Source of the DNA: DTWD01 sp963662965
GTDB taxonomy: Bacteria > Acidobacteriota > Vicinamibacteria > Vicinamibacterales > UBA8438
DNA length: 64,000 nucleotides
Assembly (NCBI GenBank): GCA_963662965.1
Contig: OY759970.1
Location: 4,154,001 to 4,218,000 of the forward strand
Direction of reading: 5' to 3'
The translations under genes were made by a program, and so were the position numbers. Positions within the stretch are counted from its first letter, which is position 1; each line of letters starts with the position of its first letter. Shown one piece after another: positions 43,407 through 53,050 of this stretch. Below the pieces are notes generated by a model. The model searched no databases and had not been told where the DNA came from. It saw only the letters and a program-made list of their open reading frames with translations.

Positions 43407-44789
43407 TTGACGACACCTATGAGATCGACGGCGTGGCCGACGTGGTGCGCGGCGGCGGCGCTCGTCGTGGGGCTCGGCGCGGTTTCCGTCGATGCGGACG
43501 ACTGGGCGCAATGGCGCGGGCTCGACCGGTTGGGCGTTTGGCACGAAGACGGCATCATCGAGTCGTTTCCCGCCGACGGGCTCACCGTGACCTGGCGGAC
43601 CCCACTTCGCTCAGGCTATGCAGGTCCCGCCGTGGCCGACGGTCGGGTGTTCGTGGTCGATTGGCTGGAGGACCCGGCGTCGCGGACGCTCGACGGCACC
43701 GAACGTGCGATCGCGCTCGACGAAGCAACCGGCGCGGTACTCTGGACCCATGAGTGGCAGACGAGCTACCGCATGATGATGGCGTCCTATGCGGTCGGTC
43801 CTCGCGCCACGCCGACCGTGGACGCCAATCGCGTCTACGTGGTCGGGGCCACCGGGCGTCTGTTCTGTCTCGATGTGGAGACCGGCGACGTCATCTGGAG
43901 CAAGGACTACGTTGCCGAGTACGACACCAGCGTACCGACGTGGGGGATCGCCAGCGCCCCGCTCGTCGACGGCGACAAGTTGATCACCGTGGTGGGCGGT
44001 GAGCCAGATGCGCTCGTGGTGGCGTTCGATAAGCAGACCGGTGATGAGATCTGGCGTGCCGTGCCGGTGGTTGGTGAGATGGGCTATGGCCAGCCGGTCA
44101 TTTATGAGGCGGGTGGCGTGCGCCAACTGATCGTCTGGCACGCCGCGGCGCTCGTCTCGCTCGACCCGAACACGGGGAATGTCTACTGGAGTCAGGAATG
44201 GGAAGCCGGCTCCGGCCTCTCGGTGGCGACGCCGGTCCGGAGCGGTGACTACCTCTTGGTGTCGCAGTTCTATAACGGCTCGCTGATGATGCGGCTCAGT
44301 CAGGACCGTCCGACGGCCTCAATGCTCTGGCAGGGCAGGAGTCGCAGTGAGCTACCGGATCAGACCGACGGGTTGCACGCGCTGATCACCACGCCGCTGA
44401 TCATCGGTGACTACATCTACGGCGTAGGCAGCTATGGGGAGCTGCGCGGCCTGGATGCACGGACCGGCGAGCGGCTGTGGATGAGTGACCAAATGACGGC
44501 CCAGGCCCGCTGGGGCGCCGCGTTCCTGGTACGGCACGAAGATCAGTACTTCGTCAACAACGACGAGGGGTACTTGATCATCGCGCAGTTTACGCCGGAC
44601 GGCTACGTGGAGCTCGATCGGACACGATTGATTGCCGCCGACGGTAGCTCGGGGGCGGCCGTGCGTGGCCGTCCCGCTCGATTCGAACGTCGCATCAACT
44701 GGTCGCATCCGGCCTACGCCAACAAGCACATCGTGCATCGAAACAACAGCGAGATCATTCGCGCCTCCTTGGACGCGAACGACTACTAA
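43407..44789 (+). CDS. Secreted PQQ-binding-like beta-propeller protein
   Basis: A 460-residue protein with signal peptide (WPTWCAAAALVVGLGAVSVD) and the start DDWAQWRGLDRLGVWHEDGI, typical of single-domain PQQ-like (PF13360) propellers found in Planctomycetota and Acidobacteriota. Blades: AIALDEATGAVLWTHEWQ, GRLFCLDVETGDVIWSKDYV, VAFDKQTGDEIWRAVP and LRGLDARTGERLWMSDQ. It lacks the Asp/Glu-rich catalytic region of true PQQ dehydrogenases, so it is more likely a scaffold than an enzyme. The C-terminus KHIVHRNNSEIIRASLDAND served to identify the relic at 29287. Confidence 0.82.
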   Translation: MTTPMRSTAWPTWCAAAALVVGLGAVSVDADDWAQWRGLDRLGVWHEDGIIESFPADGLTVTWRTPLRSGYAGPAVADGRVFVVDWLEDPASRTLDGTERAIALDEATGAVLWTHEWQTSYRMMMASYAVGPRATPTVDANRVYVVGATGRLFCLDVETGDVIWSKDYVAEYDTSVPTWGIASAPLVDGDKLITVVGGEPDALVVAFDKQTGDEIWRAVPVVGEMGYGQPVIYEAGGVRQLIVWHAAALVSLDPNTGNVYWSQEWEAGSGLSVATPVRSGDYLLVSQFYNGSLMMRLSQDRPTASMLWQGRSRSELPDQTDGLHALITTPLIIGDYIYGVGSYGELRGLDARTGERLWMSDQMTAQARWGAAFLVRHEDQYFVNNDEGYLIIAQFTPDGYVELDRTRLIAADGSSGAAVRGRPARFERRINWSHPAYANKHIVHRNNSEIIRASLDANDY

Positions 44790-44810
44790 TCGCGCGGAGC
44801 TCGGTGAGCG

Positions 44811-45869
44811 CTATCTCGAGCCTTGCTGCGAGGCGTCGTCCGCCGCCTGCCTCTCCAGGTTGCGGGTGATCTCGAGAAGGTGGCGGAGGTCGTGGTTGCC
44901 TTCGTGGCACGCATACTCGAACATCGGGCCTTCCGTCCTCAGCATCGGAACCTCCACGCTCCACGGAACCGCCCAGGTGGCCGGATCCTCGACCGTGAAC
45001 CTGTAGCGGATTTGGTCCTCGGCGACGCGGGTGAAGCGTTCCACCATCCGAAGCTCGGCGCTCGCGCCCTGGAAGCGTCGCTTGTCGTTGAAGTTCCTCG
45101 ACTCGACCACCAGGGTGTCGCCTTCCCAGCGGCCGCGGGAGTCTCCCGGGAACTGTCGGATCGTGTCGGGGATGTAGGGACGGTCGCTCAGCGGAATGAT
45201 GCGTGGGACGTTGTTGCTCATCTCGGTGAAGACCACGACATAGTCGCGTGACTGGAGAATTTGATGAATGTCGTTGTAGGCCGGCGGTAGCATCGGCGGA
45301 CCGTTGTGCCCGTAGACGATGCACCGTTCGCCCAGGGGCCGGGTCTCGTAGCCGTAGAAGGCTCCACGTTCCTGTCTCGCGGCGCGGGCCGCGGCCGTTC
45401 GTTCCCGAGCTTCCGGGGTTAGGGGCGGGACCTGCCCATCGGCCGGCTCCGTGACCAGCGAGGTGCGCCGGCTCGGCAGTCCCTTGGGAGTGTCCGTGGC
45501 GAGCCAGATCGCGTTGTCGTAGTGGACATACTCGGCGTCCCGGTTGGTTTGATAGAGCGCCGTCTCCCTCGCTGCGGCGTCTTCGAGATTGATGGAGCTC
45601 CGCGCCAGGGGGTCGACCCCGTCGGCAGTGAGCTGCGCCTGCAGCGCCGACCACTCTTCCTCGGTGTAGAACGCCTTGTTGCCCAGATATTCTGGACGTT
45701 CGAGCGGGGTGAAGGTCTGCGTGGACCAGTATCCCTGCAGGTCCGGCTGGCCGTCCGGGGTGCGGGGAGGAGTCCAGTCGCCCGCGGTGGCCTGTCCCGC
45801 GGCAGGCAGCGGTGCGAACAACGCGACCGCGAGCACGGTCAGCAACGCCAGTCGAAATCGATAATTCAC
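44811..45869 (-). CDS. Secreted protein of the PDGQPD family, second copy
   Basis: A 352-residue protein starting at GTG 45869, with GGAGG eight bases upstream. Signal peptide: LALLTVLAVALFAPLPAAGQ. The mature start WTPPRTPDGQPDLQGYWSTQ, GERCIVYGHNGPPMLP, PRIIPLSDRPYIPDTIRQF, EGDTLVVESRNFNDKRRF and GPMFEYACHEGN match the paralogue at 2762-3757. The conserved Cys-Ile-Val/Met and CHEGN positions suggest a structural or metal site. Function unknown. It converges with the PQQ-like propeller gene (21-base gap), repeating the pairing with quinoproteins seen at 2762. Confidence 0.82.
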   Translation of the reverse strand: MNYRFRLALLTVLAVALFAPLPAAGQATAGDWTPPRTPDGQPDLQGYWSTQTFTPLERPEYLGNKAFYTEEEWSALQAQLTADGVDPLARSSINLEDAAARETALYQTNRDAEYVHYDNAIWLATDTPKGLPSRRTSLVTEPADGQVPPLTPEARERTAAARAARQERGAFYGYETRPLGERCIVYGHNGPPMLPPAYNDIHQILQSRDYVVVFTEMSNNVPRIIPLSDRPYIPDTIRQFPGDSRGRWEGDTLVVESRNFNDKRRFQGASAELRMVERFTRVAEDQIRYRFTVEDPATWAVPWSVEVPMLRTEGPMFEYACHEGNHDLRHLLEITRNLERQAADDASQQGSR

Positions 45870-46062
45870 CTGAAACCTCCAGGGGTGCGATTCTACGACC
45901 ACGACTCCTTGCTACGTTAGACGGCTGACTCGCTTTGGGTAACTGTAATCGCGCTGACGAGGACGCCGAACGCCCGCCCCGTGCATATAATTGCGACACC
46001 TCATCATGCGAACACGCGGGTGGTAGTGGTGCCACCGGCCTCTCCTGGACACGGAGGAAGAT

Positions 46063-46671
46063 ATGAGAATCGTTATGCTCTGCGTTTTGCTCGGGTGCAT
46101 CCTGTTCAGCAGCGGTCAGCCGACCCACGCGGCCACGGTGCTCTTCAACGGCAGGAATTTGGACGGTTGGGAAATCGTCAACGACGGCCAGTTCTCGGTC
46201 GAAGACGGCGTGCTCATAATCAATCGCGGCACCGGGTGGTTGCGTTCGGTCGACACGTTTGGTGACTTCGTGCTCACGATGGAATTTCGCTTCCTGGAAG
46301 AGGGAGCGAACAGCGGTATTTTTGTCCGGACCGGTCCGACCAGCAATGACGATGAGAACGGGTGGCCGAACGATGGCTATCAGGTGCAATGCATGGACAC
46401 GCTCACCGGCACCCCGCTCGCCCATCTGATCCCGTACGGCGCTCCGCCGTTCGAGCATCAATCCGATATCGAAGCGTTGAAGCGAGCCTATAAACCTGCG
46501 GGCGAATGGCACACCTACGAAATCAGGGCCGAGGGGGAGAACCTGTCGGTTCACCTCAACGGTGTACTGATTACGACGGCGACGAGCATCAAGAATTTGA
46601 CAGGGCACATTGGCATTCAGGGCGAGCTGGGCTTGCTGGAGTTCCGCAAGATCGAAGTCGACGAAATATAA
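46063..46671 (+). CDS. Secreted DUF1080 (3-keto-disaccharide hydrolase-like) protein
   Basis: A 202-residue protein with a short signal peptide (VMLCVLLGCILFSSGQ) and a single DUF1080 domain: LFNGRNLDGWEIVNDGQFSV at the start, GDFVLTMEFRFLEEGANSGI and FVRTGPTSNDD in the middle, GEWHTYEIRAEGENLSVHLN and GHIGIQGELGLLEFRKIEV at the end. This concanavalin-like fold domain (PF06439) is annotated as 3-keto-disaccharide hydrolase from recent work on glycoside degradation. Length and all conserved strands are complete. Ribosome site ggaggaag before ATG 46063. Confidence 0.87.
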   Translation: MRIVMLCVLLGCILFSSGQPTHAATVLFNGRNLDGWEIVNDGQFSVEDGVLIINRGTGWLRSVDTFGDFVLTMEFRFLEEGANSGIFVRTGPTSNDDENGWPNDGYQVQCMDTLTGTPLAHLIPYGAPPFEHQSDIEALKRAYKPAGEWHTYEIRAEGENLSVHLNGVLITTATSIKNLTGHIGIQGELGLLEFRKIEVDEI

Positions 46672-46686
46672 GCTCGATGCTGGCTG

Positions 46687-46830
46687 ATGCGCGACTGGCC
46701 GCGTTTATTGCGACGGCCAAGCCCGAGGGAGGCCCGGCACTTCTACGAAGAGACGCTCGGGCTTCGAGTCGTCGCCGATTCTCGGTTCGCGCTGGTTTTC
46801 GTCAGGGCGTACCGATGGGTGGCGATCTGA
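46687..46830 (+). pseudogene. N-terminal fragment of a VOC-family protein
   Basis: From ATG 46687 the frame reads PREARHFYEETLGLRVVADS then RFALVFVRA, the opening helix and strand of glyoxalase/bleomycin-resistance (VOC) domains, and stops at 46828. The rest of the domain is missing. The downstream sequence is a DUF3604 relic in another frame, so a deletion joined two genes. Confidence 0.6.
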
Positions 46831-47192
46831 GCGCCGCGCCGGCGGGCGAGACGCCGACGTTCATGATGGCCGCCCTTAAGGATCCGGACGGCGCCAATCT
46901 GGACCGGGTGCAGATCATCAAGGGCTGGCGAGACGTCGACGGCGAGCTCCACGAGCACATCTACAACGTGGCGGTCTCCGATGGCCGCACCGTCGGGCCG
47001 GACGGCTCGGTCGAACCGGTCGGGTCGACGTTCTACTACGTTCGCGTGCTCGAGATCCCAACCCCCCGATGGACCGCCTACGACGCCAAGTACTTCGGCA
47101 CTGAGGGCATCCCGGAAGAGGTGCCAGTGGTCTCGCAAGAGCGGGTCTATACGTCTCCGATCTGGCACACGCCGTCTAGCGGTGGGCGATGA
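46803..47192 (+). pseudogene. C-terminal relic of a DUF3604 protein with internal deletion
   Basis: QGVPMGGDLSAAPAGETPTF, MMAALKDPDGANLDRVQIIK and GWRDVDGELHEHIYNVAVSD are diagnostic for the C-terminal third of DUF3604 proteins, large secreted proteins of about 600-700 residues. After GSVEPVGST the sequence jumps to FYYVRVLEIPTPRWTAYDAK and YFGTEGIPEEVPVVSQERVY, so about 25-30 residues are missing in frame, and the whole N-terminal part is gone. Ends at TGA 47192, overlapping the next gene by four bases. Confidence 0.75.
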
Positions 47193-47488
47193 CGAACGTG
47201 CCGTCGCAGCTAAGATCGGGGAAGGCCGAAGACCAGACCGGTACCAGCACGTACGGAGGGCTGGCGAGACTTGGAGTGATACTCATGGGGCTGTCGCTGG
47301 CCCTCTGGGTCGTGCTGCCCCTCGTATCGTTCCTGCCGATGACCGCGACGGGGAAGGCTGGCTTCGCCGGCATCCAGATCATCGTGGCGGAGGTCGCGTT
47401 CTGGGGCGGGGCTGCCCTGGCCGGGCCAACCGCCGCTCGTCGGATGAAGTCGTGGTGGCGGTCCACGCGGGCTGACGATACGACGTGA
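47189..47488 (+). CDS. Small two-helix membrane protein (transporter-suffix-like)
   Basis: A 99-residue protein starting at ATG 47189 (ATGA overlap with the relic before). It has two membrane segments: GVILMGLSLALWVVLPLVSF and IIVAEVAFWGGAALAG, the latter followed by PTAARRMKSWWR. The LSLxLWxxLPLVxFLP and EVxFWGGAALAG patterns match the family annotated transporter suffix domain, which occurs alone or at the end of transporters. Role unknown. Confidence 0.6.
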   Translation: MTNVPSQLRSGKAEDQTGTSTYGGLARLGVILMGLSLALWVVLPLVSFLPMTATGKAGFAGIQIIVAEVAFWGGAALAGPTAARRMKSWWRSTRADDTT

Positions 47489-47535
47489 CTGGGCGGGCCA
47501 CGACCGTCAGAACCTCTTCGACCGTTCCCGTCCGT

Positions 47536-47860
47536 TCAGACTTGCCCACGCCGGGACGGAGGCACCCATCCTTCCGGCGCCTCAGGCCATACCTCGTCGG
47601 GACTCGCCGGGCCGGACTGTTCGCGCCCGAGTCGCTCCGCGTCGATGGTCGCCACAATGAAGTTCTCCGGTGCGACGGGATTGTGCGCCAACCGTCTCAG
47701 CATGGCGAGCATGCCCCGCAGGCGTCATCGCGTCCGAGAACGGTCCCTGCAAGAGCTGCTCGGGCGACATGGCCCGGAGCGGCGTTTCCTGCTTCAGGTG
47801 CTCGGATAGGTTTGTCAGCATCTCGTGAAACCGGGCACCTCGGCATCGAATAAGGGCAGC
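47536..47860 (-). pseudogene. DinB-like protein, C-terminal relic with frameshifts
   Basis: Minus-strand text spread over frames: PEPLPLFDAEV, then RFHEMLTNLSEHLKQETPLR and AMSPEQLLQGPFSDAMT, then MLAMLRRLAHNPVAPENFIV and ATIDAERLGREQSGPASPDE, ending PSRRGQV and TGA at 47538-47536. This is the second half of a DinB/YfiT-like four-helix protein (metal-dependent, thiol-related). At least two frame changes (near 47710 and 47835) and the missing N-terminus make it non-functional. Confidence 0.6.
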
Positions 47861-47991
47861 GGCTCCGGTCGGTATTGGCCCCCCTATGAAGAAGGTTCGC
47901 GCGTAGCCGAGCACACACCGAACCAACCACCCACAACCGAGTCCCTCTCGGTAGAATGGCCGTGATTCTGCGTCGCACCATTTATAGATAG

Positions 47992-50354
47992 ATGCGCCTC
48001 ACCATCGGCGACCGCCTCGGGCACTACGACGTGACCGCCCTCATCGGTGAGGGAGGTATGGGGCAGGTGTATCGGGCCACCGACACACAGCTCGACCGCG
48101 ACGTCGCGCTTAAAGTGCTCCTCGAGGCGTTCGCGTCTGACCCCGAGCGGCTGGCCCGCTTTGAGCGCGAAGCCAAAGTGCTCGCCTCGCTGAACCATCC
48201 GAACATCACGGGCATCCACGGCCTGGGGGAGTCTGAAGGCGTCAAGGCGCTGGTCCTCGAACTCGTCGAAGGACCGACGCTGGCGGATCGCGTCGCGCAG
48301 GGTCCGATCCCGCTCGAGGATGCGCTCCCTATCGCCCGCCAAATCGCGGAAACCCTCGAAGCGGCGCATGAGCAGGGGATCATTTACCGTGATCTGAAAC
48401 CGGCCAACATCAAGCTGCGGCCGGACGGCACGGTGAAAGTGTTGGACTTTGGATTGGCAAAGGCGTTTCAGCCTGACGCGAGCGATCCGAACGTTGCTGC
48501 ATCACCAACCATTTCCCCGACGGCCGCAGCAACACAGACGGGGATGGTGATCGGGACTGCCGCCTATATGTCCCCCGAGCAGGCGAAAGGGAAAGTCGTC
48601 GACAAGCGGGCGGATATCTGGGCGTTCGGCTGTGTCCTCTACGAGATGCTGACCGGCGCGAGGGTTGTTTGCCGGCGACGATATCTCCGACACGTTGGCG
48701 TATGTCCTCACGAAGGAGATCGACTGGGCCACGGTGCCCGCCACGACGCCCGCAACCCTCCGTCATCTGTTGCGGCGGTGTCTCGAGCGCGATCCAAGGC
48801 GTCGCCTTCGGGATATCGGCGATGTACGGCTTGAGCTAGAAGACCCGCAAGCGACGCCAGCGACGAAGCCTACCGACGCGGCGCCCTTCACAAGGTATCG
48901 ATTCTCGGCGGCCCGGCGGTGACGCTGGCCGAGTTCGCGTACGCCGTTGTCGGCGTCAGCTGGGGGACCGACGACCAGATCGTCTTCGGCACGTTTGGCG
49001 GGGGGCTGTTTCGCGTTGGCGCCAGGGGTGGAGAGCCGGAGGATTTGACGACCCCGGATGCCGGGACCCGCCACTATTGGCCCTCCGTCATCCATCCCCG
49101 ACGCAAACGCCGTGCTGTTCGTTACGGGAGACGGGCCACCGCTCACCACGGGGCAGCTCGCCGTGCTCGACCTCGACACAGGGGAGGTGACGCGGCTTGG
49201 GCTTGCGGGGTTGAGTCCTCACTACGTTCCGACGGGGCATCTCGTCTATGCCGCCAAGGATGGCTCGGTGCGTGCCGTGCCGTTCGACGTCGGGTCACTT
49301 GAAGTCACGGGCAACCCCGTTCCACTCGTGGAAGGGGTCTCGGTCAAGGGCAGCGGGGCCGCCAACTTCGCCGTCTCCGACAACGGGCGATTGGTCTATG
49401 CCCTCGGCACGGCGGTCTTTAGCACTGAAGCCAGATCGCTGGCCTGGGTTGACCGCGACGGCGCCGCCGAGGCGATCGAGACGATCCCGGCCAGCACATT
49501 CGACGGCCCACGCTTGTCGCCAGACGGCTCACATGTGCTGGTCCGCGCCGAACGGCGATCTTCGTATCTACGAGCTCGACAACGGCCGTGAGAGCCGTGT
49601 GACCACCGACGGACAGGCGGGGAACTACGGAGAGTGGCACCCGAACGGCTCGGAGGTCGTGTACACCAGGGACGAGGGGACCGATTCGACTGTCTGGCGT
49701 CGACCGGCCGACGGGAGCGGGGTTGGCCGGCAGCTCGTTCAGCTGGACGGCGGCGTCCACGTCGAGGCCTGGTCGCCGGACGGCGAGACCCTGGCGATCC
49801 ATCATCACGTGGGACCAGCCGGGGCCGATCTCCTCGTGCTCCCTCTCGACGGGTCGGACCTGACCCCTCAGGGCTTTCTCGAGGGAGAGTTTTTGGACAT
49901 AGCGGGCACCTTCTCGCCCGATGGCCACTATGTGGCCTATGTCTCGGACGAGAGCGGACAGCTGGAGGTGTATATCCGCTCATTTCCAGAACCGGGCGGA
50001 CAGCGCCCGCTGTCGGTCGGCGGTGGGGCCGAGCCGTTGTGGGCCCCCAACGGGGAGCTGTTCTACATACGGGCGAGCGATGCGATGATGATGGCCGTCA
50101 CCGTGGCGACCGATCCAACATTGACCATCGGATCACCCACCGAGCTGTTTCAGCGAGCCCCGCGCCTCGGCGCGCAACGCCGACGGTACGACGTGACCGC
50201 TGACGGCCAGCGATTCCTCTTGCCGACCAACCAGCTCCGCTTGGGAGACGGCGACTCCGACGGGTCGGACCAGGCGCCCGCGCAAGAGGCGCGGGAGATC
50301 ACCGTCGTCCTGAACTGGTTCGAGGAGCTGCACCAGCGGGTGCCAATTCCCTAG
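47992..50354 (+). pseudogene. Ser/Thr protein kinase with TolB-like propeller, broken
   Basis: The kinase domain is almost whole (47992-48660): LIGEGGMGQVYRATDTQL, REAKVLASLNHPNITGIHGL, IIYRDLKPANIK, VLDFGLAKAFQ, GTAAYMSPEQAKGKVVDKRA and WAFGCVLYEMLTG. A frameshift near 48663 moves the rest (FAGDDISDTLAYVLTKEIDW, LRRCLERDPRRRLRDIGDVR) to another frame. Near 48900 a deletion joins the kinase end to the propeller (LHKVSILGGPAVTLAEFAYA), removing the transmembrane segment. More frameshifts lie near 49100 and 49555. The propeller ends WFEELHQRVPIP. The catalytic HRD reads YRD. It is a less decayed copy of the gene at 12784. Confidence 0.85.
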
Positions 50355-50400
50355 CCATGTCACTCGTGTAACCTACACTCCAATCGAAAAGGAGATAAAC

Positions 50401-50862
50401 ATGAAAAGAATTACTTTTGCCCTCCTCGTCTGCCTTAGTGTTAGTGGCGTGGCGAGTGCCCAGGACGCCCCGCCGCCGCCCTGCGGCGCGGCCGGCAGCC
50501 TGCCATCCGAGCTCTCGGGCAACGTCGCGGCCGATTCTCGCTGCTTCGAGCTGCGTATGTATACGGCCGAGCCGGCGCGTGACGGCATGGGTGGTATCGA
50601 TAATCTGCATCAACGCTTCCGTGAGGGCGAGGTCGCGCTCTTCGAGAAACATGGTGCGGAAATCGTCGCAGTCTGGCAGCGTCTCGATAATCCAAACACG
50701 CTGGTGTGGATGTTGGCCTATCGCGACCGTGCTCACCGGGAACAGGTCTTTGCCGACTTCCGCGCGGATCCGGATTGGACCGCGCTCAGAGCGAAATACG
50801 ACGTGCCGCTCGACATCGAGGCCTACATGATGAGCGCATCCGATTACTCGGCGCTCAAGTAG
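50401..50862 (+). CDS. Secreted NIPSNAP-family protein
   Basis: A 153-residue protein with a strong ribosome site (aaaaggagataaac) before ATG 50401. Signal peptide: ITFALLVCLSVSGVASAQ. The NIPSNAP/dimeric alpha-beta barrel starts with SRCFELRMYTAEP, then FREGEVALFEKHGAEIVAVW, NTLVWMLAYRDRAHREQVFA and DWTALRAKYD. The ELRxY opening and the two ferredoxin-like halves define the family, whose function is open. Cys 34 (PPCG) and Cys 49 may bridge. Intact, unlike its neighbours on both sides. Confidence 0.82.
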   Translation: MKRITFALLVCLSVSGVASAQDAPPPPCGAAGSLPSELSGNVAADSRCFELRMYTAEPARDGMGGIDNLHQRFREGEVALFEKHGAEIVAVWQRLDNPNTLVWMLAYRDRAHREQVFADFRADPDWTALRAKYDVPLDIEAYMMSASDYSALK

Positions 50863-50906
50863 CCGGCTGGCGGCGGCGCAAGATCCAAGGATCCGATTCG
50901 TGAAAG

Positions 50907-51912
50907 ATGCACTGGTGGGCGTTCGCGCTCACGGTTGCGACAATGTGTGCGTGTGTGGAGCCGTCGTCCCCGCGGAGGCGGTGCCCGAGCCGATGCCCGT
51001 CGCCACCGGCCTGTAGGCCTCGGTCACGGCCGGCGTGGGGCCCGGCATCCTCTGCCAGCTCGATTGGGTGGTTGCCAAGGAGCGGGGGTTCTTTGCCGAT
51101 GAAGGACTCGATGTTGAGTTTCTGGACACGGACTATACGGCAGCCAATACGGTCACTGGGGTAGGCCCGAATGGTCCTGAGCTCACGGACGTTGGTGTGG
51201 TCGAATACCCGGCTTTGCCGTGCTTGGCGTCCCGTGTCGACAACTACTACGTGGTGGCGGGGGAGCACTCGGGATGTCGACAGCTGGTGGTTCGGGCTGA
51301 TTCGCCCATAAACACATTGGAGGAGCTTGGCGGCGCCAGGGTGGCCATTGATGGCGCGACAGCTACGGCCATGTGGGACTATTTGGTGCGGACCGTGAAC
51401 CCAGAGACGGAAGGTCTACGGTGAGAAGTGGGTGCCGGTCCGGAAGCGATCGCCGATCTCTTGCGGGAGGGACGCGTCGACGCGGCGGTCTTGGTGGGTC
51501 CGTGGGATGAAGAGCTGATCGCGGCCGGCGTGGCTCGCCGTGTCGCCAGCAATACCTCGACCGAGCCCGTGAGGAATTGGTATTGCTGCATGCTGGCGGT
51601 GAAGAGTGATCTCCAGGAGACGCTGCCGGGTCTTGGCCCCGCTCTGACGCGGGCGATCCGCCGAGGGGCGCAGTCATTCAGGAGGATGCGGCGGCGGCCG
51701 TTCGGTTAGGTATCGAAGTGGGGCATCTCAGGGCCGACATCGACCAGGAGATGGCGGCGAGGCTCCTGAGCGGGTATGTGTGGACGGCGACGAACCGCAT
51801 CGAGGAGGACCTTGAAGCCCACTTCGACCTTCTCGCGGAGTCCGGTGAGATACCGCCGGGAACGTCCAGTCGTGACCTTGTGGATCGCATCTATAGAAGC
51901 GGTGAGCAGTAG
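50907..51912 (+). pseudogene. NMT1/THI5-like ABC transporter substrate-binding protein, broken
   Basis: Parts in several frames: start WWAFALTVATMCAC (lipobox), then after a frameshift near 50962 and a TAG at 51014-51016, GVGPGILCQLDWVVAKERGF, FADEGLDVEFLDTDYTAANT and LEELGGARVAIDGATATAMW. Around 51415-51435 the frame slips twice (EKWVPV appears out of frame) before EAIADLLREGRVDAAVLVGP; another shift near 51675 leads to RLGIEVGHLRADIDQEMAAR and the end at 51912. The order matches periplasmic binding proteins for nitrate, sulfonate or thiamine precursor. No transporter partner genes are nearby. Confidence 0.72.
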
Positions 51913-51937
51913 ATTAGACAGGTCACTAGGCGCCCAC

Positions 51938-52258
51938 ATGGACAAGAGACGCGACCCACGCGCCGGCGTCAGCTTCCCGGTGGATGTGCTGAATTTCAGT
52001 GCGCGCACGCGCGACGAGGAACGCTTCGTCGACGTCGACGTCGGTGCCGGCGGCGCATGCTTGGAGCTGAGCGGCAGCTATGAGATCGGCAGCCCGCTCC
52101 GCCTCGTCTTCAACTTGCCGTCGACGCCCGGGGAGATTACCTGCACGGGCATCGTCCGTGACCGCCTGCCCAAGGGGGTCCGCGTCGAGTTCTTGCGGCT
52201 CGAGCCAGAGGATCAACACCGCATCAGTGAGTTCGTCACGCGCGACCTGAGCGAGTGA
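51938..52258 (+). CDS. PilZ-domain protein
   Basis: A 106-residue single-domain protein from ATG 51938. The first PilZ motif RxxxR is present at the start (MDKRRDPRAGVSFPVDV). The second, D/NxSxxG, appears as DVDVGAGGACLEL with Gly in place of Ser. The remaining strands (SPLRLVFNLPSTPGEITCTG, KGVRVEFLRLEPEDQHRISE) complete the beta barrel. PilZ domains bind cyclic di-GMP and regulate motility or exopolysaccharide. The changed second motif weakens the case for binding. A second PilZ sequence lies at 53051 and a YajQ protein at 55806. Confidence 0.68.
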   Translation: MDKRRDPRAGVSFPVDVLNFSARTRDEERFVDVDVGAGGACLELSGSYEIGSPLRLVFNLPSTPGEITCTGIVRDRLPKGVRVEFLRLEPEDQHRISEFVTRDLSE

Positions 52259-52260
52259 TT

Positions 52261-53031
52261 ATGAGTACGCGTCTGACCCACGTTGGTCTCGCCGGCCTGT
52301 TGCTGATCCTGGGTGGTGCCTGTGGGGCGTCGGCCGAGGTCATGCGATGGCAGGTCGACGGCGAGACGCGCGAAGCCATCGTCTACGCCCCGGCGGCGCC
52401 ACCAGGAGGGGAAGGAGTCCCGCTGGTCTTGTCGTTCCACGGGTTCGGCGACAACATGCAGAACTTTCAGCATACGGATATGCACGTGGCGTGGCCCGAC
52501 GCGATCGTCGTGTACTTCCAGGGCGTTGAGACTCGCCGCGGCCTTCCCGGCTGGCAGGTGGAGCGAGGTGGCGGCGACCGAGACCTGAAGCTCGTCGACG
52601 TGGCACTCGCGTCGTTGCGAGAAACGTATGACGTCGACGCCGATCGCATCTACGCGACCGGTTTCTCGAACGGTGGGATGTTTACCTACCTGCTATGGGC
52701 GGAGCGGTCCGGCGTATTCGCCGCCTACGCGCCGGTGGCAGCCCGCCTCCGTCCCTCGGTTCGGCCCGAGCAGCCGAGGCCCATTTTACACGTGGCCGGA
52801 GAGCGCGATCAGCTCGTGCGCTTTTCGGATCAAGACGCCGCGATCGCGGTCGCCATCGAGGTGAACGGCGTGGGCACGACGACGACGCCCTGTGGGGAGG
52901 GCTGCACGGTCTACGGGCCCGGCACGCCCGCACCGGTCATGACCTGGATCCATCCGGGCGCCCACGTCTATCCGCGTGGCACCAGCGAGCGGATCGTCTC
53001 CTTTTTTCGGGATCATTCCCGCACCCGCTGA
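52261..53031 (+). CDS. Secreted PHB-depolymerase/feruloyl-esterase-like hydrolase
   Basis: A 256-residue exported hydrolase (LAGLLLILGGACGASA signal, possible lipobox at Cys 21). The family start EAIVYAPAAPPGGEGVPLVL and oxyanion region SFHGFGDNMQNF are followed by IVVYFQGVETRRGLPGWQVE, the nucleophile elbow YATGFSNGGMFTYLL (G-F-S-N-G-G, Ser nucleophile), HVAGERDQLVRFSDQ (Asp region) and the C-terminal His in WIHPGAHVYP. This is the LpqC/poly(3-hydroxybutyrate) depolymerase and feruloyl-esterase type fold. It cleaves an ester in the periplasm; which is unknown. It starts 2 bases after the PilZ stop. Confidence 0.83.
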   Translation: MSTRLTHVGLAGLLLILGGACGASAEVMRWQVDGETREAIVYAPAAPPGGEGVPLVLSFHGFGDNMQNFQHTDMHVAWPDAIVVYFQGVETRRGLPGWQVERGGGDRDLKLVDVALASLRETYDVDADRIYATGFSNGGMFTYLLWAERSGVFAAYAPVAARLRPSVRPEQPRPILHVAGERDQLVRFSDQDAAIAVAIEVNGVGTTTTPCGEGCTVYGPGTPAPVMTWIHPGAHVYPRGTSERIVSFFRDHSRTR

Positions 53032-53050
53032 TCGACGCAGGTCCGGCGAT

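Noticed and set aside
43611..44141. Minus-strand frames inside the PQQ-like protein at 43407 as separate genes
   Set aside because: They overlap a complete secreted protein, have no ribosome site and show shadow composition.
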